DNA from: Paracoccaceae bacterium
Lineage (GTDB): Bacteria; Pseudomonadota; Alphaproteobacteria; Rhodobacterales; Rhodobacteraceae
Direction of reading: 5' to 3'
Assembly: GCA_020441385.1 (NCBI GenBank)
Contig: JAGRMG010000121.1
Location: forward strand, 1 to 44,246
DNA length: 44,246 bases
Under the pieces are notes generated by a model. That model was not told the DNA's origin and did not search any database. It saw only the letters and a list, made by a program, of their open reading frames with translations. The translations under genes were made by a program, and so were the position numbers. Shown here piece by piece: positions 7,658 to 15,930 of the stretch (position 1 is its first letter; every line of letters starts with the position of its first letter).

Positions 7658-7996
7658 ATGACCTGGAAAGACAAGCTTTCGGAAACCCGCAACGGGCTGC
7701 GCAACCTCAACGGGGCGGTTCCCGACACCGCCCGCGCCTTCGCCGCCCTGGGCAAGGCGGTCAAGACAGGCGGCGCGCTGGACTTCAAGACCAAGGAGTT
7801 CGTGGCGCTCGGCATCTCGGTCGCTGACCGCTGCGAGCCCTGCATCGGCCTGCATGTCGAGGCGCTGGTCAAGGCCGGCGCCAGCCGCGAGGAAGTGGCC
7901 GACGTGCTGGGCATGTGCATCCAGATGGGTGGCGGCCCGGCGATGATGTATGCCGCCAGGGCGCTTGAGTGCTTCGACGAGTTGAGCGAAGGCTGA
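7658..7996 (+). CDS. AhpD-like / carboxymuconolactone decarboxylase family protein
   Basis: A 112-residue all-helical cytosolic protein with the CMD-fold redox motif: Cys59-Glu-Pro-Cys62 followed by His66 (DRCEPCIGLHVEALVKAG). CxxC plus His is the hallmark of AhpD-type peroxidase or disulfide-relay members rather than true decarboxylases. The full-length CMD unit continues through EEVADVLGMCIQMGGGPAMMYAARAL. Upstream is a perfect FNR-type box, so the gene is probably regulated by oxygen tension independently of the VOC/DUF938 pair. A conserved hairpin-tail repeat element and a strong hairpin follow about 110-215 bp downstream. A role in peroxide or thiol homeostasis is inferred from the family. 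Confidence 0.88.
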   Translation: MTWKDKLSETRNGLRNLNGAVPDTARAFAALGKAVKTGGALDFKTKEFVALGISVADRCEPCIGLHVEALVKAGASREEVADVLGMCIQMGGGPAMMYAARALECFDELSEG

Positions 7997-8106
7997 CCCG
8001 GGGTTTCGACCGCTTCGTACGTGCCGCTGCCCGGTTTCTTCGGCGTTGACATGGCCCGCCCCGCCGCAGCCTGGACCTCGGCGCAGAGGTCGCAAACCCG
8101 CCCCGA

Positions 8107-8164
8107 AGCCTCGCGACACAGTCGCGAGGCTGCCTCCGGCGGGGATATTTCAGGTCAGAAGAAG
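8107..8164 (+). repeat. Hairpin-plus-tail repeat element, copy A
   Basis: An 11-bp perfect stem (AGCCTCGCGAC / GTCGCGAGGCT, loop ACA, 8107-8131) is followed by the conserved tail GCCTCCGGCGGGGATATTT and then CAGGTCAGAAGAAG, to 8164. It lies on the same strand as, and 110 bp downstream of, the AhpD-like gene. The tail is identical to copy B except for one base over about 32 bp. It sits inside the 348-bp gene-free interval 7997-8344, which otherwise holds the hairpin at 8184-8209 and copy B; I saw no credible ORF there. Confidence 0.8.
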
Positions 8165-8183
8165 CACGGGCCGCGTGATGAAC

Positions 8184-8209
8184 GGCCCCCCGCCATGCGA
8201 CGGGGGGCC
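8184..8209 (+). terminator. Strong hairpin, probable intrinsic terminator
   Basis: A perfect 9-bp stem GGCCCCCCG / CGGGGGGCC with an 8-nt loop is followed by TTCTCC. It lies downstream of the AhpD-like gene and facing the convergent DMGDH-like gene, where a terminator is expected. The T-tract is short. Confidence 0.55.
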
Positions 8210-8281
8210 TTCTCCTGACGCGGTCATCGGCGTCCCCGCCTGTACCGCGCGATCAGCCTGGCGCCAAAAGGTAAACAAAGC

Positions 8282-8338
8282 CTTTCTTCTGACCCGAAAT
8301 ATCCCCGCCGGAGGCATGCGCCGCCGACGGCGGCGCAT
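8282..8338 (-). repeat. Hairpin-plus-tail repeat element, copy B
   Basis: Read on the minus strand, a perfect 10-bp stem (ATGCGCCGCC / GGCGGCGCAT, loop GTC, 8316-8338) is followed by the same conserved tail as copy A, extending to 8282. It starts 6 bp after the stop codon of the DMGDH-like gene and has the same orientation, so it would form the 3' end of that transcript. The stem sequence differs completely from copy A while the pairing is kept. Confidence 0.8.
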
Positions 8339-8344
8339 TCGGCG

Positions 8345-10849
8345 TCAGCCGTCCTGGCGGATCGCCTCGTTCTTCGGGTCGTATGGACTATCCTGAACGA
8401 TCTCGGCATCCCAAAGCCGGTCGAGCATCCTGACCTTCAGCCGGGTGCCCGGCGCCGCCAACTCCGGGGTGACATAGCCCATGCCGATGGACTTGCCAAA
8501 CGCCACCGACCAGCCGCCCGAGGTCAGTCGCCCGACGCGGCCGCCGTCAGGGGAATAGAGCGCCTCGCGCCCCCACGGGTCGGCATCCTCGGGACCGTCG
8601 ATCAGGAGCGTCACGCATTTGCTGCGGATACCGGTCTCGACCATCGCCTGTTTGCCGAAAAACTCCTTGTCGAGATCCACGAAGCGCGGCAGGTCGGCCT
8701 CGAGCGGGGTGGCATCGCGGCCCAGTTCGCTGCCGAAGGCGCGATAGCTCTTCTCCTGACGCAGCCAGTTCTGCGCCCGCGCGCCGACCGGTTTCATCCC
8801 GTGTTTCGTGCCGGCCTGCATCAGCTGGTCCCACAGGTAGCGGCCCATCTCGATGGGGTGGTGCAACTCCCAGCCCAGTTCGCCGGTATAGGCGACGCGG
8901 ATGGCGCGCACCGGGCACATGCCCAGTTCGATGTTGCGCATGCTCAGCCAGGGGAATCGCTTGTTGCCCAGCACCGTGCTCGGATCGGCATCGCGTACCA
9001 GTTCTTTCAGCACATCGCGCGATTTCGGCCCGGCAATGGCATAGACGCCCCATTGCGTGGTGACGTCGTGGATGTCGACATGGCCGAACTCATCCGCCTT
9101 GTCCTCAGCCGCCTTGCGCAGGAAATCGGAATCATAGGCACTCCATGCCCCGGCACTGACCAGATAGTATTCGTGCTCGGCCAGCCGGACGATGGTGTAT
9201 TCGGTGCGTGTCGTCCCGGCCGCGGTCAGCGCGTAGGTCAGGTTGATGCGCCCGACCGATGGCAACTTGTTGCAGGTGAACCAGTCCAGAAACGCCGTGG
9301 CGCCCGGGCCGCGCACCAGGTGCTTGGCAAACGCGCTGGCGTCGATGAGGCCGACGCCCGTGCGGATCGCCCTTGCCTCCGCGACCGCATATTGCCACCA
9401 GCCGCCGCGGCGGAAACTGCGCGAGTCACGGTCAAAGCCGTCGGGCGCATCCAGCGGACCGTAGTAATTCGGCCGCTCCCAGCCGTTCACCTGCCCGAAC
9501 TGCGCGCCAAGCGCCTTCTGCCGGTCGTAGGCCGGCGCCGTGCGCAGCGGCCGGCAGGCCGGGCGTTCCTCGTCGGGGTGATGCAGAACATAGACGTGAT
9601 CGTAGCATTCCTCATTCTTGCGGGCGGCATATTCGGTGGTCATCCATGGCCCGTAACGCTTGGGATCGAGGCTGGCCATGTCGATCTCCGCTTCGCCCAC
9701 CACCATCATCTGCGCCAGGTAATGCCCCGTGCCGCCGGCCGCCGTGATGCCGAAGGAAAAGCCCTCCGCGAGCCACATGTTGCGCAGGCCGGGCGCCGGG
9801 CCGACCAGCGGATTGCCATCCGGCGTATAGCAGATCGGGCCGTTGAAATCGTCCTTCAGCCCGCTTTCCTCGCAGGACGGAACCCGGTGGATCATCGCCA
9901 TGTACTGGCTTTCGATCCGTTCCAGATCGAGCGGGAACAGGTCGGCGCGAAAACTGTCGGGCACGCCATGTTCGAAGACTGCCGGCGCGCCCTTCTCGTA
10001 GACGCCCAGGATCCATCCCCCCCGTTCCTCGCGCACATAGGATTGCGCATCGGCGTCGCGCACCACGGGATGTTCGCGCCCGCCCCCCGCGCGGTATTTC
10101 ACCAACGCCGGATCCTTGTCCAGGACGATGAACTGGTGTTCGACCGGGATCGCGGGTATCTTGATGCCCAGCATCTTCGCGGTGCGCTGGGCGTGGTTGC
10201 CGCTGGCGGTGACCACATGTTCGGCGGTGATGACGATCCGTTCGTCCGAAGCCACCAGGTTGCCGCCCCGCTCGATCATCTTCGAACAGGTCACCTGCCA
10301 GTGACTGCCATCCCAGTGAAACGCATCGGCCTGCCACTTGCGCTCGATCGCCACACCGCGCTGGCGCGCGCCCCTGGCCATCGCCTGGGTCACGTCGGCG
10401 GGGTTGATGTAGCCGTCGGTGTGATGATAAATCGCGCCCTTCAGGTCGTCGGTGCGGATCAGCGGCCAGCGTGCGCTGATCTGCTCCGGTGTCAGCCACT
10501 CATAGGGCACGTCGCAGGTTTCCGCCGTCGAGGCGTAGAGCATGTATTCGTCCATGCGCTCCTGCGTCTGGGCCATGCGCAGGTTGCCGACCACCGCGAA
10601 CCCGGCGTTCAGCCCCGTCTCCGCCTCCAGCGTCTTGTAGAAATCCACCGAATACTTGTGGATATGGGTCGTGGCATAGGACATGTTGAACAACGGCAGC
10701 AATCCCGCGGCGTGCCAGGTCGAACCGCTGGTCAGTTCGTCGCGCTCAAGCAGCATCACGTCGTCCCAGCCCGCGCGGGCCAGATGATAGGCAATCGAGG
10801 TGCCCACGGCGCCGCCGCCGACGACAAGGGCCTTGACCTGGGTTTTCAT
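8345..10849 (-). CDS. FAD-dependent oxidoreductase / GcvT fusion, dimethylglycine (sarcosine) dehydrogenase-like
   Basis: An 834-residue two-part flavoenzyme of the DMGDH/sarcosine dehydrogenase family. It oxidatively demethylates an N-methyl amino acid and passes the one-carbon unit to folate. The N-terminal DAO-type domain has the dinucleotide motif VVGGGAVGTSIAYHLARAG (11-16 = GGGAVG) and STWHAAGL, whose His46 is the residue that carries covalent FAD in this family. The C-terminal half (about 440-830) is a GcvT/aminomethyltransferase domain (GVGLIDASAFAKHLVRGPGA..., YTGELGWELHHPIEM). The start at 10849 was chosen because a GGAG lies upstream and the protein begins directly at the FAD fold; a TTG at 10882 would add 11 residues. 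It is followed at once by repeat copy B. The exact substrate (dimethylglycine, sarcosine or other) is undetermined. Confidence 0.88.
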   Translation of the reverse strand: MKTQVKALVVGGGAVGTSIAYHLARAGWDDVMLLERDELTSGSTWHAAGLLPLFNMSYATTHIHKYSVDFYKTLEAETGLNAGFAVVGNLRMAQTQERMDEYMLYASTAETCDVPYEWLTPEQISARWPLIRTDDLKGAIYHHTDGYINPADVTQAMARGARQRGVAIERKWQADAFHWDGSHWQVTCSKMIERGGNLVASDERIVITAEHVVTASGNHAQRTAKMLGIKIPAIPVEHQFIVLDKDPALVKYRAGGGREHPVVRDADAQSYVREERGGWILGVYEKGAPAVFEHGVPDSFRADLFPLDLERIESQYMAMIHRVPSCEESGLKDDFNGPICYTPDGNPLVGPAPGLRNMWLAEGFSFGITAAGGTGHYLAQMMVVGEAEIDMASLDPKRYGPWMTTEYAARKNEECYDHVYVLHHPDEERPACRPLRTAPAYDRQKALGAQFGQVNGWERPNYYGPLDAPDGFDRDSRSFRRGGWWQYAVAEARAIRTGVGLIDASAFAKHLVRGPGATAFLDWFTCNKLPSVGRINLTYALTAAGTTRTEYTIVRLAEHEYYLVSAGAWSAYDSDFLRKAAEDKADEFGHVDIHDVTTQWGVYAIAGPKSRDVLKELVRDADPSTVLGNKRFPWLSMRNIELGMCPVRAIRVAYTGELGWELHHPIEMGRYLWDQLMQAGTKHGMKPVGARAQNWLRQEKSYRAFGSELGRDATPLEADLPRFVDLDKEFFGKQAMVETGIRSKCVTLLIDGPEDADPWGREALYSPDGGRVGRLTSGGWSVAFGKSIGMGYVTPELAAPGTRLKVRMLDRLWDAEIVQDSPYDPKNEAIRQDG

Positions 10850-10962
10850 GCAGCCGCACTCCGGATGGACTCTGTTCGCCAATCCTTATGCCCAAGCCGG
10901 CGCGCCCGCGCCAAGTCGTTCCGACGCAATGCGCGACAAAACCGACCTCGCGCGCCCCCCCG

Positions 10963-11012
10963 CTTCATCTTGCCCTGAAAACTCCCGCCGGAGGCACGCG
11001 CCGCAGGCGCGT
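10963..11012 (-). repeat. Hairpin-plus-tail repeat element, copy C
   Basis: Read on the minus strand, a perfect 7-bp stem (ACGCGCC / GGCGCGT, loop TGC, 10996-11012) is followed by GCCTCCGGCGGGAGTTTTC and a diverged tail ending in GATGAAG, at 10963. It starts 8 bp after the stop codon of the FAD-linked dehydrogenase gene, in the same orientation. This is the same arrangement as copy B. Confidence 0.7.
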
Positions 11013-11020
11013 TCATGCTG

Positions 11021-12418
11021 CTAGAGTATCTTGCCCGGGTTCATGATGCCCAGCGGATCCAGCGCCGCCTTGATGGCGCGCATCGCGCCCAGCGCCGGGC
11101 CCAGTTCGCGGACCAGATAGGGCCGCTTGCCCTGCCCGATGCCATGTTCGCCGGTACAGGTGCCCTCCATCGAGATGGCGACATCGTTCAGCCGCCCGAC
11201 GAACTGCTCGGCGCGGGCCAGTTCGTCGGCATCCTCCATGTCCACCAGCAGCGTGGTGTGGAAATTGCCGTCGCCGACATGCCCGACGATCATCCCGGTG
11301 AGGCCCAGTTCCGCCACCATTTCGTTCGATCTGGCAACCGCTTCGGCCAGCCGCGAGATCGGAACGCAGACATCGGTGGCAAAGCCGGTGGCGCCCGGGC
11401 GCATGTGCAGCGCCGCCCAGTAGAATTCGTGCCGCGCCTTCCACAGCCGGGTCCGGTCCTCGGGATTGGTGGTCCAGTCGAACCCCGAACCGCCGCAATC
11501 GGCGGCGATCTCGCCGAAGGTGGCCGACTGTTCGGCGACGCCGGCCTCGGATCCGTGGAATTCCAGCAGCAGCAGCGGCGTCTCGGGCAGGCCGAGCCCG
11601 GCATGGGCGTTGACCGCCTGCACCGACAGCGCGTCGAGAAGTTCCATCCGCGCCACCGGGATTCCGTACTGGATCGTCGTCATCACCGCCTGGCATGCGG
11701 CATCGACGGACGGAAAGGAACAGCGGGCCGAGGACATTGCCTCGGGAATGCCCTGAAGGCGCAGGGTGAGTTCCGTGATCAGGCCAAGCGTGCCCTCGGC
11801 CCCCACCAGCAGCCGCGTCAGATCGTAGCCGGCCGAGGATTTCTTCGCCCGTTGCGCGGTGCGTATCACGCTCCCGTCGGGCAGCACCGCTTCCAGCGCG
11901 ACAACATTGTCCTTCATGGTGCCGTAGCGCACCGCGTTGGTGCCGCTGGCCCGGGTCGAGGCCATGCCCCCGAGGCTGGCATTGGCGCCGGGGTCGATGG
12001 GAAAGAACAGCCCCTGATCGCGCAGATGGGTATTGAGCGCCTCGCGGGTCACGCCGGGCTGCACCACGCAGTCCAGATCCCCGGCATGGACCGCCAGCAC
12101 CTTGTCCATCTGCATCAGGTCGACGCAGATGCCCCCGGCCGGGGCGTTGACATGGCCCTCAAGCGACGTACCGGTGCCGAACGGGATCACCGGCACCTTG
12201 TGGGCGGCGCAGGTCCGCACGATATCGGACACCTCCTGCGTGTCGCGCGCAAACACCACCGCGTCGGGCGGCTGGTTGGCGATCCAGGTCGTGGTGTGGC
12301 CGTGCTGTTGGCGGATCGCCGCGCCGGTCTGAAGCCGGTCGCCGAATTGCTGTTTCAGTATGGCGATGGCGGTCTCAATGCCGCTGTCGTTTCGCGGCAA
12401 CGCGGTGGCCTGAACCAT
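11021..12418 (-). CDS. FAD-linked oxidase, D-lactate dehydrogenase (cytochrome)/GlcD-type
   Basis: A 465-residue flavoprotein of the FAD-linked oxidase type 2 family, which oxidises D-2-hydroxyacids such as D-lactate or glycolate and hands electrons to the respiratory chain. The FAD-binding loop is seen as PVIPFGTGTSLEGHV, then GGMASTRASGTNAVRYGTMKDNVVALEAVLPDG. The C-terminal domain has MIVGHVGDGNFHTTLLVD and TCTGEHGIGQGKRPYL, whose His residues belong to the active site. The start at 12418 is preceded by AAGGGAAA and gives the normal family length; an upstream in-frame start (12460) adds an unlikely Trp/Gly-rich leader. It lies downstream of gamma-glutamyltransferase on the same strand with a 73-bp gap. 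The precise hydroxyacid is not readable from sequence. Confidence 0.9.
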   Translation of the reverse strand: MVQATALPRNDSGIETAIAILKQQFGDRLQTGAAIRQQHGHTTTWIANQPPDAVVFARDTQEVSDIVRTCAAHKVPVIPFGTGTSLEGHVNAPAGGICVDLMQMDKVLAVHAGDLDCVVQPGVTREALNTHLRDQGLFFPIDPGANASLGGMASTRASGTNAVRYGTMKDNVVALEAVLPDGSVIRTAQRAKKSSAGYDLTRLLVGAEGTLGLITELTLRLQGIPEAMSSARCSFPSVDAACQAVMTTIQYGIPVARMELLDALSVQAVNAHAGLGLPETPLLLLEFHGSEAGVAEQSATFGEIAADCGGSGFDWTTNPEDRTRLWKARHEFYWAALHMRPGATGFATDVCVPISRLAEAVARSNEMVAELGLTGMIVGHVGDGNFHTTLLVDMEDADELARAEQFVGRLNDVAISMEGTCTGEHGIGQGKRPYLVRELGPALGAMRAIKAALDPLGIMNPGKIL

Positions 12419-12491
12419 GTGTTTCCCTTCCCATGTCCCTCGCCATCCTGTGTGCCCCAACTGCGTGGCCGGAACAATCCCCGCCGTGGCG

Positions 12492-14279
12492 CTACTCGCC
12501 CAGCGCCACTCCCTCGCGGCGCGGATCGGCCCCGCCCCGCAGCCTCGCGCCGATCGAAATCGCGTGCAGGCCCGAATTCATCTCTCCCGTCCGCACCTCA
12601 TAGCCCAGCGCCTCCAGCCCCGCCGCCAGGTCTTCGGCGCCGGTTCCGGCCTCCAGATCGTAGCGGCCGAACCGGTTCACGCCATGTCCGAGCGCCACCG
12701 CCTGCTGCACGTCAAGCCCCCAATCCGCCCAGGCCACGATGGCGGCGGCGACATAGCCGATGATGCGGCTGCCCCCGGGCGAGCCGAGAACCAGCACCGG
12801 CCGTCCGTCGCGCAGCACGATCGTGGGGGCCATGGACGAGCGCGGCCGCTTGCCCGGTTCGACCCGGTTGGCCACCGCCATGCCGCCCGCGTGCGAGCGG
12901 AACGAGAAATCGGTCAACTGATTGTTGAGGAGGAAACCGCGCACCATCAGCCGCGAGCCAAAGGCGTTCTCGATGCTGGCGGTCATCGACAGCACGTTGC
13001 CGAAGGAATCGACGATCGAGACATGACTCGTCGAGGGCCGCTCGATGGCGTCGTCGTCGGCCCAAAGCAGGGCATGGTCGTATTCCGGACTGCCCGGCGC
13101 GACCTCGGGCAGCGCATCGTCGCCCGCCAGCAGTTTCGCGCGCTCCGCCAGATAGGCAGGGTCGAGCAGCCCGGCCACCGGCACCGGCACGAAATCGCTG
13201 TCGGCCATGTAGCGGGCGCGGTCGGCGAAGGCCAGCCGCGAGGCATCGCCGATCAGCCGCCAGGCCCGGGCGCTGCGCGGACCCGGCGAGGCCAGATCGT
13301 AATGGTCCAGCAGCCCGAGCATTTGCCCGACCGTCAGCGCCCCGGAACTGGGCGGCCCCATGCCGCAGACCCGGTAGATACGGTAGGGGGCGCAGACCGG
13401 ATCGCGCTCGCGCACATCATAGAGGTGCAGATCCGCCACCGACAGCAGGCCGGGATTGCCCGGCGCGTTCTGCACCGTTTGCACGATGTCCCCGGCGATG
13501 GGCCCGGCATAGAAGCCGGCGGCGCCCCTGTCGGCCAGTATGCGCAGGGTTGCGGCATAGGCCGGGTTGCGTAGCGTCTGGCCCGCCCGCAGCGGCGCGC
13601 CGCCGGGCAGGAAATAGGCCGCCGTCGCCGGAAACCGGGACAGCCGGTCGCGGTCGCCCCCGACCATCGAGGCCAGGCGCGGCGACACCGCGAACCCGTT
13701 TTCGGCCAGCCCGATCGCGGGCCCGAACAGGCCGGGCCAGGGCATGCGGCCCCAGCGCCGGTGCGCCTCGGCCAGCAGCGCCGGCGTGCCCGGCGTGCCG
13801 ACCGAGCGGCCGCCGACCACGGCATCGAAGAATTCCAGCGGCTCGCCCGCCGCGTCCTGAAACAGGCGCGGGGTGGCGGCCAGCGGCGCGGTTTCGCGCC
13901 CGTCCAGCGTACTGAGCCGCCCGGTCGCGGCATCGTACCAGACCAGGAACGCCCCGCCGCCCAGCCCCGAGGATTGCGGCTCCACCAGCCCCAGAACCGC
14001 CTGGGCGGCCACCATCGCATCCGCCGCGCTGCCCCCGGCGCGCAGCACATCCGCGCCCGCCCGTGCCGCCAGCGGATTGGCGGCGACGATCATCCAGTCC
14101 TCGGCCTCGACCGGGCGGCCCTCGGCCTTGGCGCGCAGCGCGGCGCGAACGTCATCGGAAAGCGCCGCGACCGCGCCGGCCGTGGCCGGTTCGGGCGCGA
14201 TTGCGTCCGCGGCCTGCTGGGCGCCACCGGATGTGGCAAGCAACGCGCCTGTCAGAAGGCCGGTCAGGATGTTGCGCAT
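12492..14279 (-). CDS. ggt: Gamma-glutamyltransferase (glutathione hydrolase), periplasmic
   Basis: A 595-residue N-terminal-nucleophile hydrolase that cleaves the gamma-glutamyl bond of glutathione and related compounds in the periplasm. It starts with a signal peptide, MRNILTGLLTGALLATSGGA, with cleavage expected after GGA or nearby. The autoprocessing site is visible in ERPSTSHVSIVDSFGN: Thr417 would be the new N-terminal nucleophile of the small subunit after self-cleavage. Other family blocks are GGGAFLVWYDAATG and DGRETAPLAATP in the large subunit, and GSPGGSRIIGYV near the C-terminus. GAGAGGAGCC lies directly before the ATG. Together with homospermidine synthase and the dehydrogenase it forms a minus-strand series, but each gap is large enough for its own promoter. 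Confidence 0.94.
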   Translation of the reverse strand: MRNILTGLLTGALLATSGGAQQAADAIAPEPATAGAVAALSDDVRAALRAKAEGRPVEAEDWMIVAANPLAARAGADVLRAGGSAADAMVAAQAVLGLVEPQSSGLGGGAFLVWYDAATGRLSTLDGRETAPLAATPRLFQDAAGEPLEFFDAVVGGRSVGTPGTPALLAEAHRRWGRMPWPGLFGPAIGLAENGFAVSPRLASMVGGDRDRLSRFPATAAYFLPGGAPLRAGQTLRNPAYAATLRILADRGAAGFYAGPIAGDIVQTVQNAPGNPGLLSVADLHLYDVRERDPVCAPYRIYRVCGMGPPSSGALTVGQMLGLLDHYDLASPGPRSARAWRLIGDASRLAFADRARYMADSDFVPVPVAGLLDPAYLAERAKLLAGDDALPEVAPGSPEYDHALLWADDDAIERPSTSHVSIVDSFGNVLSMTASIENAFGSRLMVRGFLLNNQLTDFSFRSHAGGMAVANRVEPGKRPRSSMAPTIVLRDGRPVLVLGSPGGSRIIGYVAAAIVAWADWGLDVQQAVALGHGVNRFGRYDLEAGTGAEDLAAGLEALGYEVRTGEMNSGLHAISIGARLRGGADPRREGVALGE

Positions 14280-14309
14280 GGCTCCTCTCCGCGGACGATG
14301 GATCGGGCC

Positions 14310-14337
14310 ATACTACCCGGCCGCGCGGGCCAGGCAA
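14310..14337 (-). promoter_or_regulatory. Predicted promoter of ggt
   Basis: On the minus strand, TTGCCT (14337-14332), a 16-bp spacer and TAGTAT (14315-14310). The predicted start near 14303 leaves a leader of about 24 nt containing the strong Shine-Dalgarno sequence. It lies in the 79-bp gap after homospermidine synthase, so ggt need not depend on read-through. Confidence 0.45.
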
Positions 14338-14358
14338 CCGCCGCGGCGCGCGGCCGTT

Positions 14359-15780
14359 TCAGGTGGCCAGCACGTTGCGGAACGCCCAGGGCTCGCTTTC
14401 GTCGATATCCTCGGGGAAGTGTTCCCAGCGGTCCTGAAGCGGGGTCCAGTCGGTATAATGCGCCTCAAGCGGGCCGAGATAGGGGCGCTGCACCTGCAAG
14501 CAGCGTTCGTGGTCCATCTCGTCGCTCTCGACGATCCCGGCCCGCGGGTTTTCCAGCGCCCAGACCATGCCGGCCAGCACGGCGGACGTGACCTGCAGGC
14601 CGGTGGCGTTCTGGTAGGGGGCCAGCGCGCGGGTCTCGGCATTGGAGAGGCGCGAACCGTACCACAGCGCGTTTCGTTCATGCCCGTAAAGCAGCACGCC
14701 CAGTTCGTCGATTCCCTCGACGATCTCGTCCTCGGTCAGGATGTGGTGTTCGCCCTGCTGGCGGCCGGAACCGAACATCTCGTGCAGCGACAGCACCGCG
14801 TCGTCGCAGGGGTGATAGGCATAATGACAGGTCGGGCGGAACTCCGGCGCCGCCTTGTCACCGACGGTGTAGTAATCGGCGATGGAAATCGCTTCGTTAT
14901 GCGTGACCAGGAAACCGAATTGCGGCCCCGGCGTCGGGCACCAGCTGTGCACGCGGGTGATGGCGCCGGGCCGGTCCAGCCAGATGCCGGCGCGGCACCC
15001 GGTCTGGTGGCCGTGGGCGTTTTCGGGAAACCACGGCTCGTGCGTGCCCCAGCCCAGTTCGGCGGGCTGGAACCCCTCGGCGATGAAACCCTCGACCGAC
15101 CAGGTGTTGACGAACACGCCGCGCGGGCGCGGCAGGCGGCGGGCCTGGGTGTCGCGCTCGGCGATATGCACGCCCTTGACGCCGAGTGACTGCATCAGCC
15201 GCGCCCAGCCGTCGCGGTCGGCCGGCGGCGCCACCTCGCGCCCGGTGTCGCGCGCCAGCGTCAGCAAAGCCTCTTTCACGAACCACGACACCATGCCGGG
15301 GTTGGCGCCGCAGCAGTTGACGGCGGTGGTGCCGCCCGGGTTGGCGGCCTTTTCGTCGCGCACCGCCTGGCGCAGCGCATAATTGGTGCGCGCGGCGTTG
15401 TCGGCGGTGTCGAAATAGTATCCGGCCCAGGGTTCGACCACGGTGTCGATATAGAGAACGCCCAGTTCGCGGCAGAATTTCATCAGATCGAGCGAGGAGG
15501 TATCGACGCTGACATTGACGCAGAACCCGCGCCCGCCGGCAAACAGGTCGCCCAGAACCTCGCGATAGTTGTCGCGCGTCAGGGCCAGTTCCATGTGGCG
15601 GATGTTGTGCTGGGACAGGAACAGATGCTTTTCGGGGTCGGGGTCGATCACCACCAGCCTGTCGGCGTCGAAATCGAAATGCCGCTGGATCAGCGGCAGC
15701 GTTCCCTTGCCGATCGACCCGAAGCCGATGATCACGACGGGGCCGTCGATGCGGCCGTAAACGGGGTGCGCCTGGGCCAT
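14359..15780 (-). CDS. hss: Homospermidine synthase
   Basis: An NAD-dependent enzyme that makes sym-homospermidine from putrescine (or putrescine plus spermidine), a typical alphaproteobacterial polyamine route. The 473 residues match the bacterial enzyme length. The Rossmann motif is VVIIGFGSIGKGTLPLIQ (GFGSIG at 19-24), followed by RLVVIDPDPEKH. Further family landmarks are IDTVVEPWAGYYFD, NCCGANPGMVSWFVKEALL and CHYAYHPCDDAVLSLHEMFG. The start at 15780 was chosen for the AGAGGAAG seven bases upstream and the matching length. It is divergent from the SulP transporter gene. A polyamine-type ABC importer is encoded elsewhere in the window but is not linked in an operon. Confidence 0.94.
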   Translation of the reverse strand: MAQAHPVYGRIDGPVVIIGFGSIGKGTLPLIQRHFDFDADRLVVIDPDPEKHLFLSQHNIRHMELALTRDNYREVLGDLFAGGRGFCVNVSVDTSSLDLMKFCRELGVLYIDTVVEPWAGYYFDTADNAARTNYALRQAVRDEKAANPGGTTAVNCCGANPGMVSWFVKEALLTLARDTGREVAPPADRDGWARLMQSLGVKGVHIAERDTQARRLPRPRGVFVNTWSVEGFIAEGFQPAELGWGTHEPWFPENAHGHQTGCRAGIWLDRPGAITRVHSWCPTPGPQFGFLVTHNEAISIADYYTVGDKAAPEFRPTCHYAYHPCDDAVLSLHEMFGSGRQQGEHHILTEDEIVEGIDELGVLLYGHERNALWYGSRLSNAETRALAPYQNATGLQVTSAVLAGMVWALENPRAGIVESDEMDHERCLQVQRPYLGPLEAHYTDWTPLQDRWEHFPEDIDESEPWAFRNVLAT

Positions 15781-15813
15781 GGGCCGCTTCCTCTGCCTGC
15801 GTCCGGGGAGGCC

Positions 15814-15843
15814 TGAATACGGTATCGCCCCGGGCCATTGCAA
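15814..15843 (-). promoter_or_regulatory. Possible promoter of homospermidine synthase
   Basis: On the minus strand, TTGCAA (15843-15838), an 18-bp spacer and TATTCA (15819-15814). The predicted start near 15807 gives a leader of about 27 nt that includes the AGAGGAAG ribosome-binding site. The spacer is slightly long. Confidence 0.35.
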
Positions 15844-15930
15844 GCCGCCCGGCTGCGACCTTCCGTCGGTTGCATCCGGCAGCCGGAGTGGTATCGCTGG
15901 CGGCGTTCCCCTACCGCGAATCCCTCCGCC

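Noticed and set aside
8021-8218. Short open frames in the 7997-8344 interval
   Set aside because: They run through the repeat elements and terminator hairpin, have no ribosome-binding site and no family.
8801-10978. A 725-codon open frame on + opposite the DMGDH-like gene
   Set aside because: It is an antisense shadow with low-complexity Arg/Gln/His-rich composition and no domain.
12470-12491. AACAATCCCCGCCG just downstream of ggt as a fourth hairpin-tail repeat
   Set aside because: It matches only part of the tail and has no hairpin on the expected side.
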